From: Singulisphaera sp. GP187
Lineage (GTDB): Bacteria; Pseudomonadota; Gammaproteobacteria; Burkholderiales; Burkholderiaceae_C
Assembly: GCA_943327965.2 (NCBI GenBank)
Contig: CALPYQ020000107.1
Location: 1 to 6,295 of the forward strand
DNA length: 6,295 bases
Reading direction: 5' to 3'
Part shown: positions 1 through 5,932 of the stretch, in pieces
How positions within the stretch are numbered: position 1 is the first letter of the stretch
How the letters are laid out: each line of letters begins with the position of its first letter
Translations under genes and position numbers: made by a program
The notes under the pieces: generated by a model
Told to the model about the DNA's origin: nothing
What the model saw: the letters and a program-made list of their open reading frames with translations, nothing else
Database searches by the model: none

Positions 1-29
1 ATGGCCGCCTGAACGATGGCGTCATGCAT
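1..29 (-). CDS. Possible start of a divergent gene, cut by the window edge
   Basis: On the minus strand an ATG at 29 opens a frame that stays open to the window edge: M-H-D-A-I-V-Q-A-A and then I or M. The frame is also open upstream of the ATG back to about position 89, but contains no other ATG or GTG start there. No clear Shine-Dalgarno sequence precedes the ATG. From memory, the residues resemble the N-terminus of a short conserved betaproteobacterial protein family that begins roughly M-D-D-x-V-x-Q-A-M-A-K-W-P; nine residues are too few to claim this. A competing reading is the tail of a plus-strand gene ending with TAA at 36-38 (residues G-R-L-N-D-G-V-M-H-F-S). Only sequence to the left can decide. 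Confidence 0.25.
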
Positions 30-44
30 TTCAGCTAATTTTTT

Positions 45-48
45 GAGG
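45..48 (+). promoter_or_regulatory. Ribosome binding site of the alpha/beta hydrolase gene
   Basis: GAGG lies seven bases before the ATG at 56, within the context TTGAGGCA. This good spacing supports 56 as the true start. No convincing -35/-10 promoter pair can be seen in bases 1-55. Confidence 0.65.
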
Positions 49-55
49 CAGTCCC

Positions 56-1006
56 ATGCTTGTTCTTTGGATATTGTTTTTGCTCCTCATGAGCATTTTG
101 GGTTTGGTCTTGTTTGCTGCTTTCTCTAACAAAAAAGCGGCGCAATACTTACCGCCATCCGGTACATTCGCAAAACTGGGCAACACCAAGCTTCACTATG
201 TCGACCAAGGGCAAGGTTCTGCCATCGTCATGGTTCATGGCTTAGCAGGCAGTCTTCACAATTTCACCTATGGTCTTGCTTCACCCTTGGCCAAAAACCA
301 TCGTGTTATTTGTGTTGATCGTCCAGGTTGTGGCTACTCAGTGCGGGCCAGTCATGCCAATCAAAGCTTGGAAGCTCAAGCTGACACACTGGTCGAGTTG
401 TTGGACCATCTGGGTATTGATTCAGCCATTTTTGTAGGCCATTCTCTAGGCGGTGCTATCTCCTTGGCATTGGCGCAACGACACCCGCAGCGAGTTAAAG
501 CCTTGGCTTTGATTGCGCCTTTGACGCGTCTGCCAGATGAAACTGCAACTGTTTTCAAACCCTTAGACATCGCCTCGCCTTTTGCAAGATTCTTTCTTGG
601 ATGGACCTTGGCTGTACCAGGCACCATTTATCGAATGAATGCCAGCCTGAAATTCATCTTTGGCCCCGAAAAAGCCCCAGCTGATTTTGCCATTCGGGGT
701 GGCGGCATTTTGTCGCTCAAACCTCAAACCTTCATAACTGCCTCTAGCGACCTCACACAGGCCAAACTCAGCATGCCAAGCATCGAAGAAGGCTATGCAA
801 ACATGAAGACACCCATTCATGTTTTATATGGCCGAGAAGACCGCATCCTTAGCAGCAAATTGAATGGCGAAGACATGGTCAATCGCGTTCCGGGTCTCCA
901 ATTGACTTTGGTCAGTGGCGGACACATGCTGCCAGTCACGCAAGTTGAAGGCTGCGTTCAGTTTGTTGAAGGCGTTGCTGGAAATGCAACTGGCTTGGCA
1001 TCTTGA
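56..1006 (+). CDS. Membrane-anchored alpha/beta fold hydrolase
   Basis: This 316-residue protein is a serine hydrolase of the alpha/beta fold; the substrate cannot be told from sequence. Residues 1-23 form one strongly hydrophobic segment followed by N-K-K, fitting a signal anchor or uncleaved signal sequence that places the enzyme at the inner membrane, probably facing the periplasm. The catalytic core starts near residue 40. The H-G motif of the oxyanion hole is at 61-62, the nucleophile elbow G-H-S-L-G-G at 128-133 with Ser130, the likely acid is Asp262 in G-R-E-D-R, and the catalytic histidine is His290 in G-G-H. A cap or lid region probably lies between about 155 and 245. The triad is complete, so the enzyme is likely active. 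The last 16 codons overlap the 3' end of the convergent TrhO-GST gene. Esterase, lipase or haloperoxidase-like activity are all possible. Confidence 0.9.
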   Translation: MLVLWILFLLLMSILGLVLFAAFSNKKAAQYLPPSGTFAKLGNTKLHYVDQGQGSAIVMVHGLAGSLHNFTYGLASPLAKNHRVICVDRPGCGYSVRASHANQSLEAQADTLVELLDHLGIDSAIFVGHSLGGAISLALAQRHPQRVKALALIAPLTRLPDETATVFKPLDIASPFARFFLGWTLAVPGTIYRMNASLKFIFGPEKAPADFAIRGGGILSLKPQTFITASSDLTQAKLSMPSIEEGYANMKTPIHVLYGREDRILSSKLNGEDMVNRVPGLQLTLVSGGHMLPVTQVEGCVQFVEGVAGNATGLAS

Positions 1007-2589
1007 TGCCAGACTTTGTATTTGTGCATCACCAACTGAAATTCGGGTGACTCCTCAAAACGTGCCAGCCATTGACTCAAAGATGGCCAATCTTGCGCGT
1101 CAAACCAGTGGCGGTCGGTTCTGGCAAACTGCCGAATAAATGGCGCAATGGCAGCGTCAACCCATGTCCAACTTTCACCCATCAAGTTGGACTGCCTGGT
1201 TAAAAGTTCGTCTAATTTTCTCAAATAGGCAGCACCCAATGCCCTGTGCGCAATGCCGTCCGGTAATTCATACCGGTTTGGATATTTATACCGATCTAAA
1301 TTTGGCTTGAAATCATGGTCACATAAATTAACCAACTTGAGTGCATCCTCATGGCATGGCAAATGTTCTGTTTGCCATTTAGAAACATCATTTTGCGACA
1401 TGGCCCAACGCATGATGTCCAAACTTTCTTCCAAGACTTGGCCATTCACCAACAAAACAGGGACGGTTCCTTTGGGTGATGCCGCCAACATGCTCTCTGG
1501 TTTTTGAGACAAGGCAATTTCACGAATCTCGCAGCGGACACCACTGGCCAGCAATGCCAAGCGAGCACGCATGGCATAAGGGCAGCGTCTGAATGAATAC
1601 AAAACGGGTGTGTTCATGGGCAATAAAGTGGCTATTTTTTCTTGGCGTTGCGGTGTCCCAATGTGATTGATTTGTTTGACTTTGGCAATTTCCCATTGGC
1701 GCTGACGCTCGCGCGCACTATTTTTTTGCACTTCGCTTGTCAATGCATGACACCTTGGACAACTGACGCCCAACTCAAAAAGCGCAGATGCTTTTGCGCC
1801 TTCGGGTAATGGCTCTCGACAACAACGGCAAAGCTCATGGGTACCAAGCTTTAGACCATGTCCAACAGACACGCGTTCATCAAACACAAAGCATTCACCC
1901 TCCCAAAGACTTTTCTCTGGGGGAACCAACTCTAGATATTTCAGAATGCCGCCCTTCAAATGATAGACATCTTTGAAGCCATGTTCTAGCATCAGTGAGG
2001 TCGATTTTTCGCATCGAATGCCGCCTGTGCAAAACATGGCAACCCTGGGTTTTTTCCCGTTCTTCTCTTCTAAAACCTTGGCTTTCTGCACCCAATCTGT
2101 AAGCTGTGAAAAGGTCTGAATGTTTGGATCAATGGCACCTTTGAAAGTGCCAATTTCAACTTCATAGTCGTTGCGCGTATCAATCAGCACCACATCCGGT
2201 GAAGAAATCAAATCATTCCAGTCTTCAGCTCGGACATACTGACCCACTCGTTTCGTTGGACTGATGCCATCCACGCCCAAGGTGACGATTTCTTTTTTCA
2301 GTCTGACTTTCATTCGGTGAAACGGCGCCTTGTCAGAAAAAGATTCTTTGTGCTCTAAATCTGCCAGTTTGGGATCGGATCGCAAATAGGCCAAGACGGC
2401 ATGCACATCCTCCTGCGCACCGGCAATGGTGCTATTGATGCCCTCTCTGGCCAACAAAATGATGCCTTTAACTTGGTGCGCTTCACAGAACGCCAACAGC
2501 GCCGCTCTGCGCTCGGCAAAGTCTGGAAGGTCTACAAATTTGTAAAACGCCGCTGTCAGATAAATAGCGTTGGAGGCAGTCTTTGTCAT
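958..2589 (-). CDS. trhO: Fusion of tRNA uridine hydroxylase TrhO (rhodanese family) with glutathione S-transferase
   Basis: This 543-residue protein joins two enzymes in one frame. Residues 1-about 300 are TrhO (YceA, UPF0176), which in E. coli makes 5-hydroxyuridine at tRNA position 34 using oxygen. The N-terminal domain is at 8-95. The rhodanese domain (about 125-222) carries the loop C-T-G-G-I-R-C-E with catalytic Cys187 and Cys193. A cysteine cluster (Cys254, 256, 257, 277, 280) may bind metal. E. coli TrhO ends near residue 350; here a charged linker (about 290-324) leads into a GST. Its thioredoxin-like domain (328-398) has C-P-Y-A-M-R with Cys336, cis-Pro377 in T-V-P-V and E-S at 388-389 for glutathione binding; an all-helical domain follows (about 400-528). 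Cys336 suggests a cysteine-type GST with thiol-transferase chemistry. The ATG lies three bases after the maf stop, without a clear Shine-Dalgarno, so translation is probably coupled. The 3' end overlaps the hydrolase gene by 49 bases. Confidence 0.93.
   Translation of the reverse strand: MTKTASNAIYLTAAFYKFVDLPDFAERRAALLAFCEAHQVKGIILLAREGINSTIAGAQEDVHAVLAYLRSDPKLADLEHKESFSDKAPFHRMKVRLKKEIVTLGVDGISPTKRVGQYVRAEDWNDLISSPDVVLIDTRNDYEVEIGTFKGAIDPNIQTFSQLTDWVQKAKVLEEKNGKKPRVAMFCTGGIRCEKSTSLMLEHGFKDVYHLKGGILKYLELVPPEKSLWEGECFVFDERVSVGHGLKLGTHELCRCCREPLPEGAKASALFELGVSCPRCHALTSEVQKNSARERQRQWEIAKVKQINHIGTPQRQEKIATLLPMNTPVLYSFRRCPYAMRARLALLASGVRCEIREIALSQKPESMLAASPKGTVPVLLVNGQVLEESLDIMRWAMSQNDVSKWQTEHLPCHEDALKLVNLCDHDFKPNLDRYKYPNRYELPDGIAHRALGAAYLRKLDELLTRQSNLMGESWTWVDAAIAPFIRQFARTDRHWFDAQDWPSLSQWLARFEESPEFQLVMHKYKVWHQDAKPVAFPATPSTN
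996..1011. terminator. Inverted repeat at the convergent gene ends, weak terminator candidate
   Basis: TGGCAT (996-1001) and ATGCCA (1006-1011) form a perfect 6-bp stem with the 4-base loop CTTG, and the hydrolase stop codon TGA (1004-1006) sits inside it. On the plus strand it is followed by a modestly T-rich stretch (ACTTTGTATTTGTG), not a proper U-tract. It lies inside the coding region of the opposite gene. It may slow transcription of the hydrolase, but as an intrinsic terminator it is weak and could be chance. Confidence 0.25.
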
Positions 2590-2592
2590 GCT

Positions 2593-3183
2593 TCAAATTT
2601 GCTTTAAAAGCTGGGCAGTTTCAAACAGCGGCAAGCCCATGATGCTGGAATAGGAGCCCTTGATTTCGGAAATGTAAGTGGCAGCCAAACCTTGAATGCC
2701 ATAAGCACCGGCTTTCCCCATGGGTTCACCGCTAGCAACATAAAATTTCATTTCGGACAATTTCATGGGTGCAAAAGTAACTTGTGAAACTGACACGCAA
2801 ATTGCGCGTTTGCGGTTTGAGGCAACTGCGACTGCGGTCAAAACTCGATGCGTTTGACCTGACAGCATTTTTAACATTCGCAATGCATCTTTGGCATCTT
2901 CAGGTTTGCCCAAAATATGCCGGCCCAATGCCACGGTGGTATCGGCGCAAAGAATGGGCGCGTTGGACAAACCTCTTTGCTTCATGCGGCTCACGGCGGC
3001 ATCTAACTTGAGTTGCGTGACCCGTTTGACGTAAGTCAAAGGAAGCTCACCAGGCATCACCGTTTCTAATGCCTCAGAATCTTCTTCAGGACCGGCTAAA
3101 AGCAACTCATATTGAATCCCAATTTGCGTTAGCAATTGTCTGCGTCGTGGGCTTTGAGAGGCCAAATAAACAAAATTTTTCAT
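2593..3183 (-). CDS. maf: Maf nucleoside triphosphate pyrophosphatase (YhdE type)
   Basis: Maf proteins hydrolyse nucleoside triphosphates to monophosphate and pyrophosphate in the cytoplasm; the YhdE branch prefers dTTP and UTP and modified pyrimidine nucleotides. The 196-residue length is normal. The signature S-Q-S-P-R-R-R is at residues 9-15, the catalytic base is Asp81 in C-A-D-T-T-V, G-K-P is at 92-94, and the C-terminal part has K-A-G-A-Y-G-I-Q-G (157-165) and G-S-Y-S-S-I-M-G-L-P (176-185). The G-A-Y-G-I-Q-G form points to YhdE and not to the YceF (m7GTP) branch. The gene begins six bases after the rlmH stop, with TGAG overlapping that stop as a weak ribosome binding site, and ends three bases before the TrhO-GST start. 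In many relatives an rng (RNase G) gene follows maf; here TrhO-GST takes that place. Confidence 0.96.
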   Translation of the reverse strand: MKNFVYLASQSPRRRQLLTQIGIQYELLLAGPEEDSEALETVMPGELPLTYVKRVTQLKLDAAVSRMKQRGLSNAPILCADTTVALGRHILGKPEDAKDALRMLKMLSGQTHRVLTAVAVASNRKRAICVSVSQVTFAPMKLSEMKFYVASGEPMGKAGAYGIQGLAATYISEIKGSYSSIMGLPLFETAQLLKQI

Positions 3184-3189
3184 CCGCGC

Positions 3190-3657
3190 TCACTCTCGGT
3201 GATAGGGGTGATTTGCATTGATAGACCATGCCCGGTACAACTGCTCAATCAGAAGAACGCGCGCCATGGCGTGAGGCAAGGTCAGGTCGGATAAGCGAAT
3301 TTTTTCATGGGCTGCATCTCGGAATGCTGGTTCAAGGCCATCAGGACCGCCAATGATCAGGGCCACATCGTCCCCGCTTAATTGCCAGTCTTTCAAACGC
3401 TGTGCCAAGGCTGTGGTTCGCATGGCTGTCCCGCGTTCGTCAAGCACAACAATGCGGGTACCACGTGGAATGAGGGCTTCGATGCGCTGACGCTCCGCAG
3501 CAACCAGCGTTTCATAAGTCTTGGATCCACGAGGTTCAGTTTTGACGGCCTTGAGTTCCACTTTGAGTTCAGGTGGAAATCTTTTGGCATAGTCATCCCA
3601 AGCGGTTTGGGCCCAATCGGGGATTCGTTGCCCCACTGCCAGAATCAGCAGCCTCAT
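3190..3657 (-). CDS. rlmH: 23S rRNA pseudouridine-1915 N3-methyltransferase RlmH
   Basis: RlmH methylates pseudouridine 1915 in helix 69 of 23S rRNA, using S-adenosylmethionine and acting on assembled 70S ribosomes. It is a small SPOUT-family enzyme working as a dimer. The 155-residue length equals that of E. coli RlmH. The knot region includes I-I-G-G-P-D-G-L at 101-108, the segment S-D-L-T-L-P-H-A (123-130) follows, and the C-terminus [14 protein letters not shown] is nearly identical to the E. coli end, including the functional tyrosine and histidine. The ATG lies five bases after the rsfS stop; AAGGG is nine bases upstream of it, inside the end of rsfS. The pairing with rsfS is conserved across bacteria and both products act on the large subunit. 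Confidence 0.98.
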   Translation of the reverse strand: MRLLILAVGQRIPDWAQTAWDDYAKRFPPELKVELKAVKTEPRGSKTYETLVAAERQRIEALIPRGTRIVVLDERGTAMRTTALAQRLKDWQLSGDDVALIIGGPDGLEPAFRDAAHEKIRLSDLTLPHAMARVLLIEQLYRAWSINANHPYHRE

Positions 3658-3662
3658 GCGGT

Positions 3663-4400
3663 TTAGCCCTTGGTTTTGGCTTTTGGGTTGGCCAGAGCTT
3701 TGGCCTGTGGTTTGGCCACGGGTTTAGCTTTGGTGGCTGTTGTGGGGGCAGATTTCGAAACCATCTTAGCGCCTACTTTGGCGTTTGTCGATTTCACTGG
3801 CGCCTTGGCCGATGGCTTGGCTGTTGACTTAGTTGGGGCCTTAACTGGGGCCTTAACTGGGGCCTTAGCTGATGATTTAGCTGGCGCTTTAGCCTGAGTT
3901 GGGCGTGCGACCCTGACGGTCTCTGAACCTTTTGGACCCACTGGCACAGCATCACGGCGGGTGGGTGTTCTACCTGCACTGACCGTTGCCTTTTTCTTGG
4001 CAACAGGCTTGCGCACAGGTTCAACAGGTTTGGGTGAACCCAACTTCAATCGAACAGGTTTGTCACCCCAAATTTCTTCGAGGTTGTAATAGGAGCGAAT
4101 GGTGGGCTGCATGATGTGCGCCACAGCACTGCCGCAATCGACAATGATCCACTCACCATTGTCTTCGCCCTCAATGCGAGGCTTGGGATAGCCCGCCTCG
4201 CGAACCTTGTCGCGGACACTTGCTGCCAAGGCTTTGGTTTGGCGATTGGATGTACCAGAGGCGATGATGACGCGCTCGAACAAAGGCGACATGGCCTCTG
4301 TATCGAACACCACAATTTCTTGTGCTTTCACATCCTCCAAGGCATCCACAATGGCGCGTTGGAGTTTTTGAGTGTCTTTTTTGGCGGAAGTTTCAGTCAT
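3663..4400 (-). CDS. rsfS: Ribosomal silencing factor RsfS with long Lys/Ala/Pro-rich tail
   Basis: RsfS binds ribosomal protein uL14 on the 50S subunit and blocks joining to 30S, lowering translation under starvation. The conserved domain (DUF143) covers about residues 12-118, with V-F-D-T (31-34), I-A-S-G-T-S-N-R-Q (46-54) and [11 protein letters not shown] (80-90). Family members such as E. coli RsfS (about 105 residues) stop near there. This protein runs to 245 residues: the last 125 are low complexity, with 25 lysines, 6 arginines and only 3 acidic residues, mostly [11 protein letters not shown]-style words as in histone H1-like bacterial proteins. The tail is probably disordered and may bind RNA. 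The ATG overlaps the nadD stop as ATGA (4397-4400) and lacks its own Shine-Dalgarno, so translation is probably coupled to nadD. The tail is in the same frame and uninterrupted, so it is part of the gene. Confidence 0.96.
   Translation of the reverse strand: MTETSAKKDTQKLQRAIVDALEDVKAQEIVVFDTEAMSPLFERVIIASGTSNRQTKALAASVRDKVREAGYPKPRIEGEDNGEWIIVDCGSAVAHIMQPTIRSYYNLEEIWGDKPVRLKLGSPKPVEPVRKPVAKKKATVSAGRTPTRRDAVPVGPKGSETVRVARPTQAKAPAKSSAKAPVKAPVKAPTKSTAKPSAKAPVKSTNAKVGAKMVSKSAPTTATKAKPVAKPQAKALANPKAKTKG
3835..3870. repeat. Three tandem 12-base units in the rsfS tail
   Basis: The unit GGGGCCTTAACT occurs at 3835-3846 and 3847-3858, and once more at 3859-3870 with a single mismatch (A to G at 3868). 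On the coding strand the array corresponds to repeated Lys-Ala-Pro-Val/Thr tetrapeptides at residues 179-190. Because the unit is a multiple of three, copy number can change without breaking the frame. The near-identity of the units suggests recent duplication or slippage. Confidence 0.85.
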
Positions 4401-4999
4401 CGTGCAAGCTGGTAAAGGTGATGGCGGTCAATATACATCGCAATGGCCTCGGGAACCAGTGCGTTGATGGGTTGTCCCTGGGCTACCCGTGTTCGAACTT
4501 CCGTTGCACTGTGTGGCAAGGGGGGTAATTTCAAAGTTTGGGTGGGGATGTTATGGGTTGGAGCGTCAGGGCCTGTTGGTTCAGGCGTCTCGCGCTCGGC
4601 GACGCAAATTATAGCCCGCTGAGCAATTTCCTCTATTTCACGCCATGTGCCCAAGGCTTTGCCTTGATCTTCACCCACAAATAAGAAGAATTGGGACTTA
4701 GGAAATTGAGACTGAAGCGCTCGCAATGTTTCAAAAGTGAAACTGGGGCCTTGTCGCTTGATTTCGATGTCATCGACTATCACGCCTTGCAAATCAGCAA
4801 ATGCCAAACGCGCCATTTCTAGGCGCACCGCCCCTGGGCTTAAATTACGTGGTTTATGCCAAGCGTCCCCCGTAGGAATGATCCTCAATTCATCAAGTTG
4901 ATACTGCTCAATTGCGGCCTTGGCCATGGCCACATGAGCCACGTGAGGCGGATCGAACGCGCCGCCAAGAATACCGATGCGTTTGGGTGTCAAACCCAA
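4397..4999 (-). CDS. nadD: Nicotinate-nucleotide adenylyltransferase NadD
   Basis: NadD joins nicotinate mononucleotide and ATP to give nicotinate adenine dinucleotide, the step before NAD synthetase, in the cytoplasm. The 200-residue length is slightly below the E. coli protein. The nucleotidyltransferase signature [11 protein letters not shown] is at 12-22 with His19 and His22, a substrate-loop lysine is in W-H-K-P (47-50), and the second ATP motif S-A-T-E-V-R is at 164-169. No ATG or GTG is available before the signature: the upstream in-frame stop is at 5018-5020 and the only starts are TTG at 4999 and TTG at 4993. The 4999 start overlaps hemF by ten bases; the 4993 start would form a TTGA overlap with the hemF stop and has GGGA six bases upstream, so it is a real alternative. 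Translation is probably coupled to hemF. Confidence 0.95.
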   Translation of the reverse strand: MGLTPKRIGILGGAFDPPHVAHVAMAKAAIEQYQLDELRIIPTGDAWHKPRNLSPGAVRLEMARLAFADLQGVIVDDIEIKRQGPSFTFETLRALQSQFPKSQFFLFVGEDQGKALGTWREIEEIAQRAIICVAERETPEPTGPDAPTHNIPTQTLKLPPLPHSATEVRTRVAQGQPINALVPEAIAMYIDRHHLYQLAR

Positions 5000-5906
5000 T
5001 CCCGGGGCTTTAAAAACTTAGAGGCCAACTGCGCCTCTGCCGACTCAGGGGCATCCACTCGGTTGTATGACCAACTGACCAATGCAGGCATCGACAACAA
5101 AATGGATTCAGTGCGACCGCCCGATTGAAGGCCAAAATGCGTGCCTCTGTCCCAAACCAAATTGAACTCGACATAACGACCGCGCCTGTAGAGTTGGAAG
5201 TCTCTTTCGCGCTCACCGTAGGGCATGTCTTTGCGTCGCATGACCAGGGGCATGTAGGCCTTTAACAAGCCATTGCCAACATCCTGCATCATGTCAAACC
5301 TCTTTCAAAACCCAGTTCTGAAAAGTCATCGTAAAAAATACCACCCACGCCACGCGCTTCACTGCGATGTTTTAGGAAGAAATATTCATCGCACCACTTC
5401 TTAAATCTAGGGTGCAAATCTGCACCGTAGGGCTCGACCGCCTCCTTGCATGTTTGGTGAAAATGCACGGCATCTTCTTCAAAACCATAGTAAGGCGTCA
5501 AATCCATGCCACCACCAAACCACGAAACGGGATCTTTGCCTTCAGGCTTCGCCACAATCATTCGGATGTTCATGTGAACAGTGGGCACATACGGATTGCG
5601 TGGATGAAAGACCAGAGAAACGCCCATGGCTTCGAAGGGCGCGCCGGCCAATTCTGGTCGATGCTGAGTGGCCGATGGCGGCAACTTAGGGCCAGTCACA
5701 TGTGAAAAACCGCAACCCGCCCTTTCAAAGACTGGGCCACCTTCTAAAATTTGCGTAATGCCATCGCCTTGAAGCATCTCACCTTCGGGCTTTCGCCATG
5801 CATCAACCACAAAAGGTGTGCCGTCCAAATCATACAAAGCTTGCGTAATTTGAGTTTGCAGTTTGATTAAGTAGTCACGAACGATTTGGGCTTGGTTCAC
5901 ACGCAT
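4990..5906 (-). pseudogene. hemF: Oxygen-dependent coproporphyrinogen III oxidase HemF, interrupted by a one-base frameshift
   Basis: HemF oxidatively decarboxylates coproporphyrinogen III to protoporphyrinogen IX in haem synthesis. Two frames together cover the whole family: 5906-5289 gives 205 residues up to F-E-R-G-L-T, and 5292-4990 gives 100 residues from M-M-Q-D-V-G to the usual C-terminal R-D-W-V. The first holds H-P-R-N-P-Y-V-P-T at 101-109 with the conserved His111, and [10 protein letters not shown] at 129-138; the second holds Y-G-E-R-E-R-D-F-Q and G-G-R-T-E-S-I-L. Adding one T to the TTT run at 5298-5296 restores [12 protein letters not shown] and a 305-residue protein, close to E. 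coli's 299. Conservation is high on both sides, so the break is recent, a sequencing error, or tolerated. The ATG at 5906 follows AAAGAGA at 5917-5911. HemF sits 26 bases after the acyltransferase gene and overlaps nadD. Confidence 0.93.
5289..5305 (-). other. hemF frameshift site with ATGA overlap and Shine-Dalgarno-like sequence
   Basis: On the minus strand AAAGAGG (5305-5299) is followed by six bases and then ATGATG. The shifted upstream frame stops at TGA (5291-5289), which overlaps the ATG at 5292-5290 as ATGA. A ribosome stopping there could restart in the frame of the C-terminal part. The AAAGAGG bases also encode conserved residues, so the resemblance to a ribosome binding site may be chance. 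Confidence 0.6.
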
Positions 5907-5910
5907 CTTG

Positions 5911-5917
5911 TCTCTTT
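5911..5917 (-). promoter_or_regulatory. Ribosome binding site of hemF
   Basis: AAAGAGA on the minus strand ends four bases before the hemF ATG at 5906. It lies in the 26-base gap after the acyltransferase stop and supports this start; there is no room for a separate terminator or an obvious promoter in the gap. Confidence 0.5.
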
Positions 5918-5932
5918 CTTAATTGATTGCAT

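Noticed and set aside
974..990. Hairpin GTTGC-TGGAAAT-GCAAC near the convergent gene ends
   Set aside because: The five-bp stem has no T-tract and lies inside both coding regions; it is expected by chance at this length.
3835..3870. CRISPR-like array
   Set aside because: The units are 12 bases with no spacers and encode repeated tetrapeptides in frame.
3670..3897. Plus-strand open frame rich in Ala, Leu and Gly that looks like a membrane protein
   Set aside because: It is the antisense of the Lys/Ala/Pro-coding tail of rsfS; the repetitive composition produces the hydrophobic pattern. It has no family motif and rsfS is certain.
4116..4415. Plus-strand open frame of 99 codons opposite rsfS
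   Set aside because: It is fully antisense to the conserved RsfS domain, has no recognisable motif, and shows no ribosome binding site of note.
4652..4666. Perfect hairpin CAAGGC-TTT-GCCTTG as a terminator
   Set aside because: It lies in the middle of nadD, has no T-tract on either side, and is explained by codons for residues around D-Q-G-K-A-L-G.
5289..5310. Programmed -1 ribosomal frameshift joining the two hemF halves
   Set aside because: The required shift is -1, but the zero-frame heptamer at the site is A GGT TTG, which does not fit the X XXY YYZ slippery pattern, and I see no strong downstream stem. Re-initiation or sequence error explain the data better.
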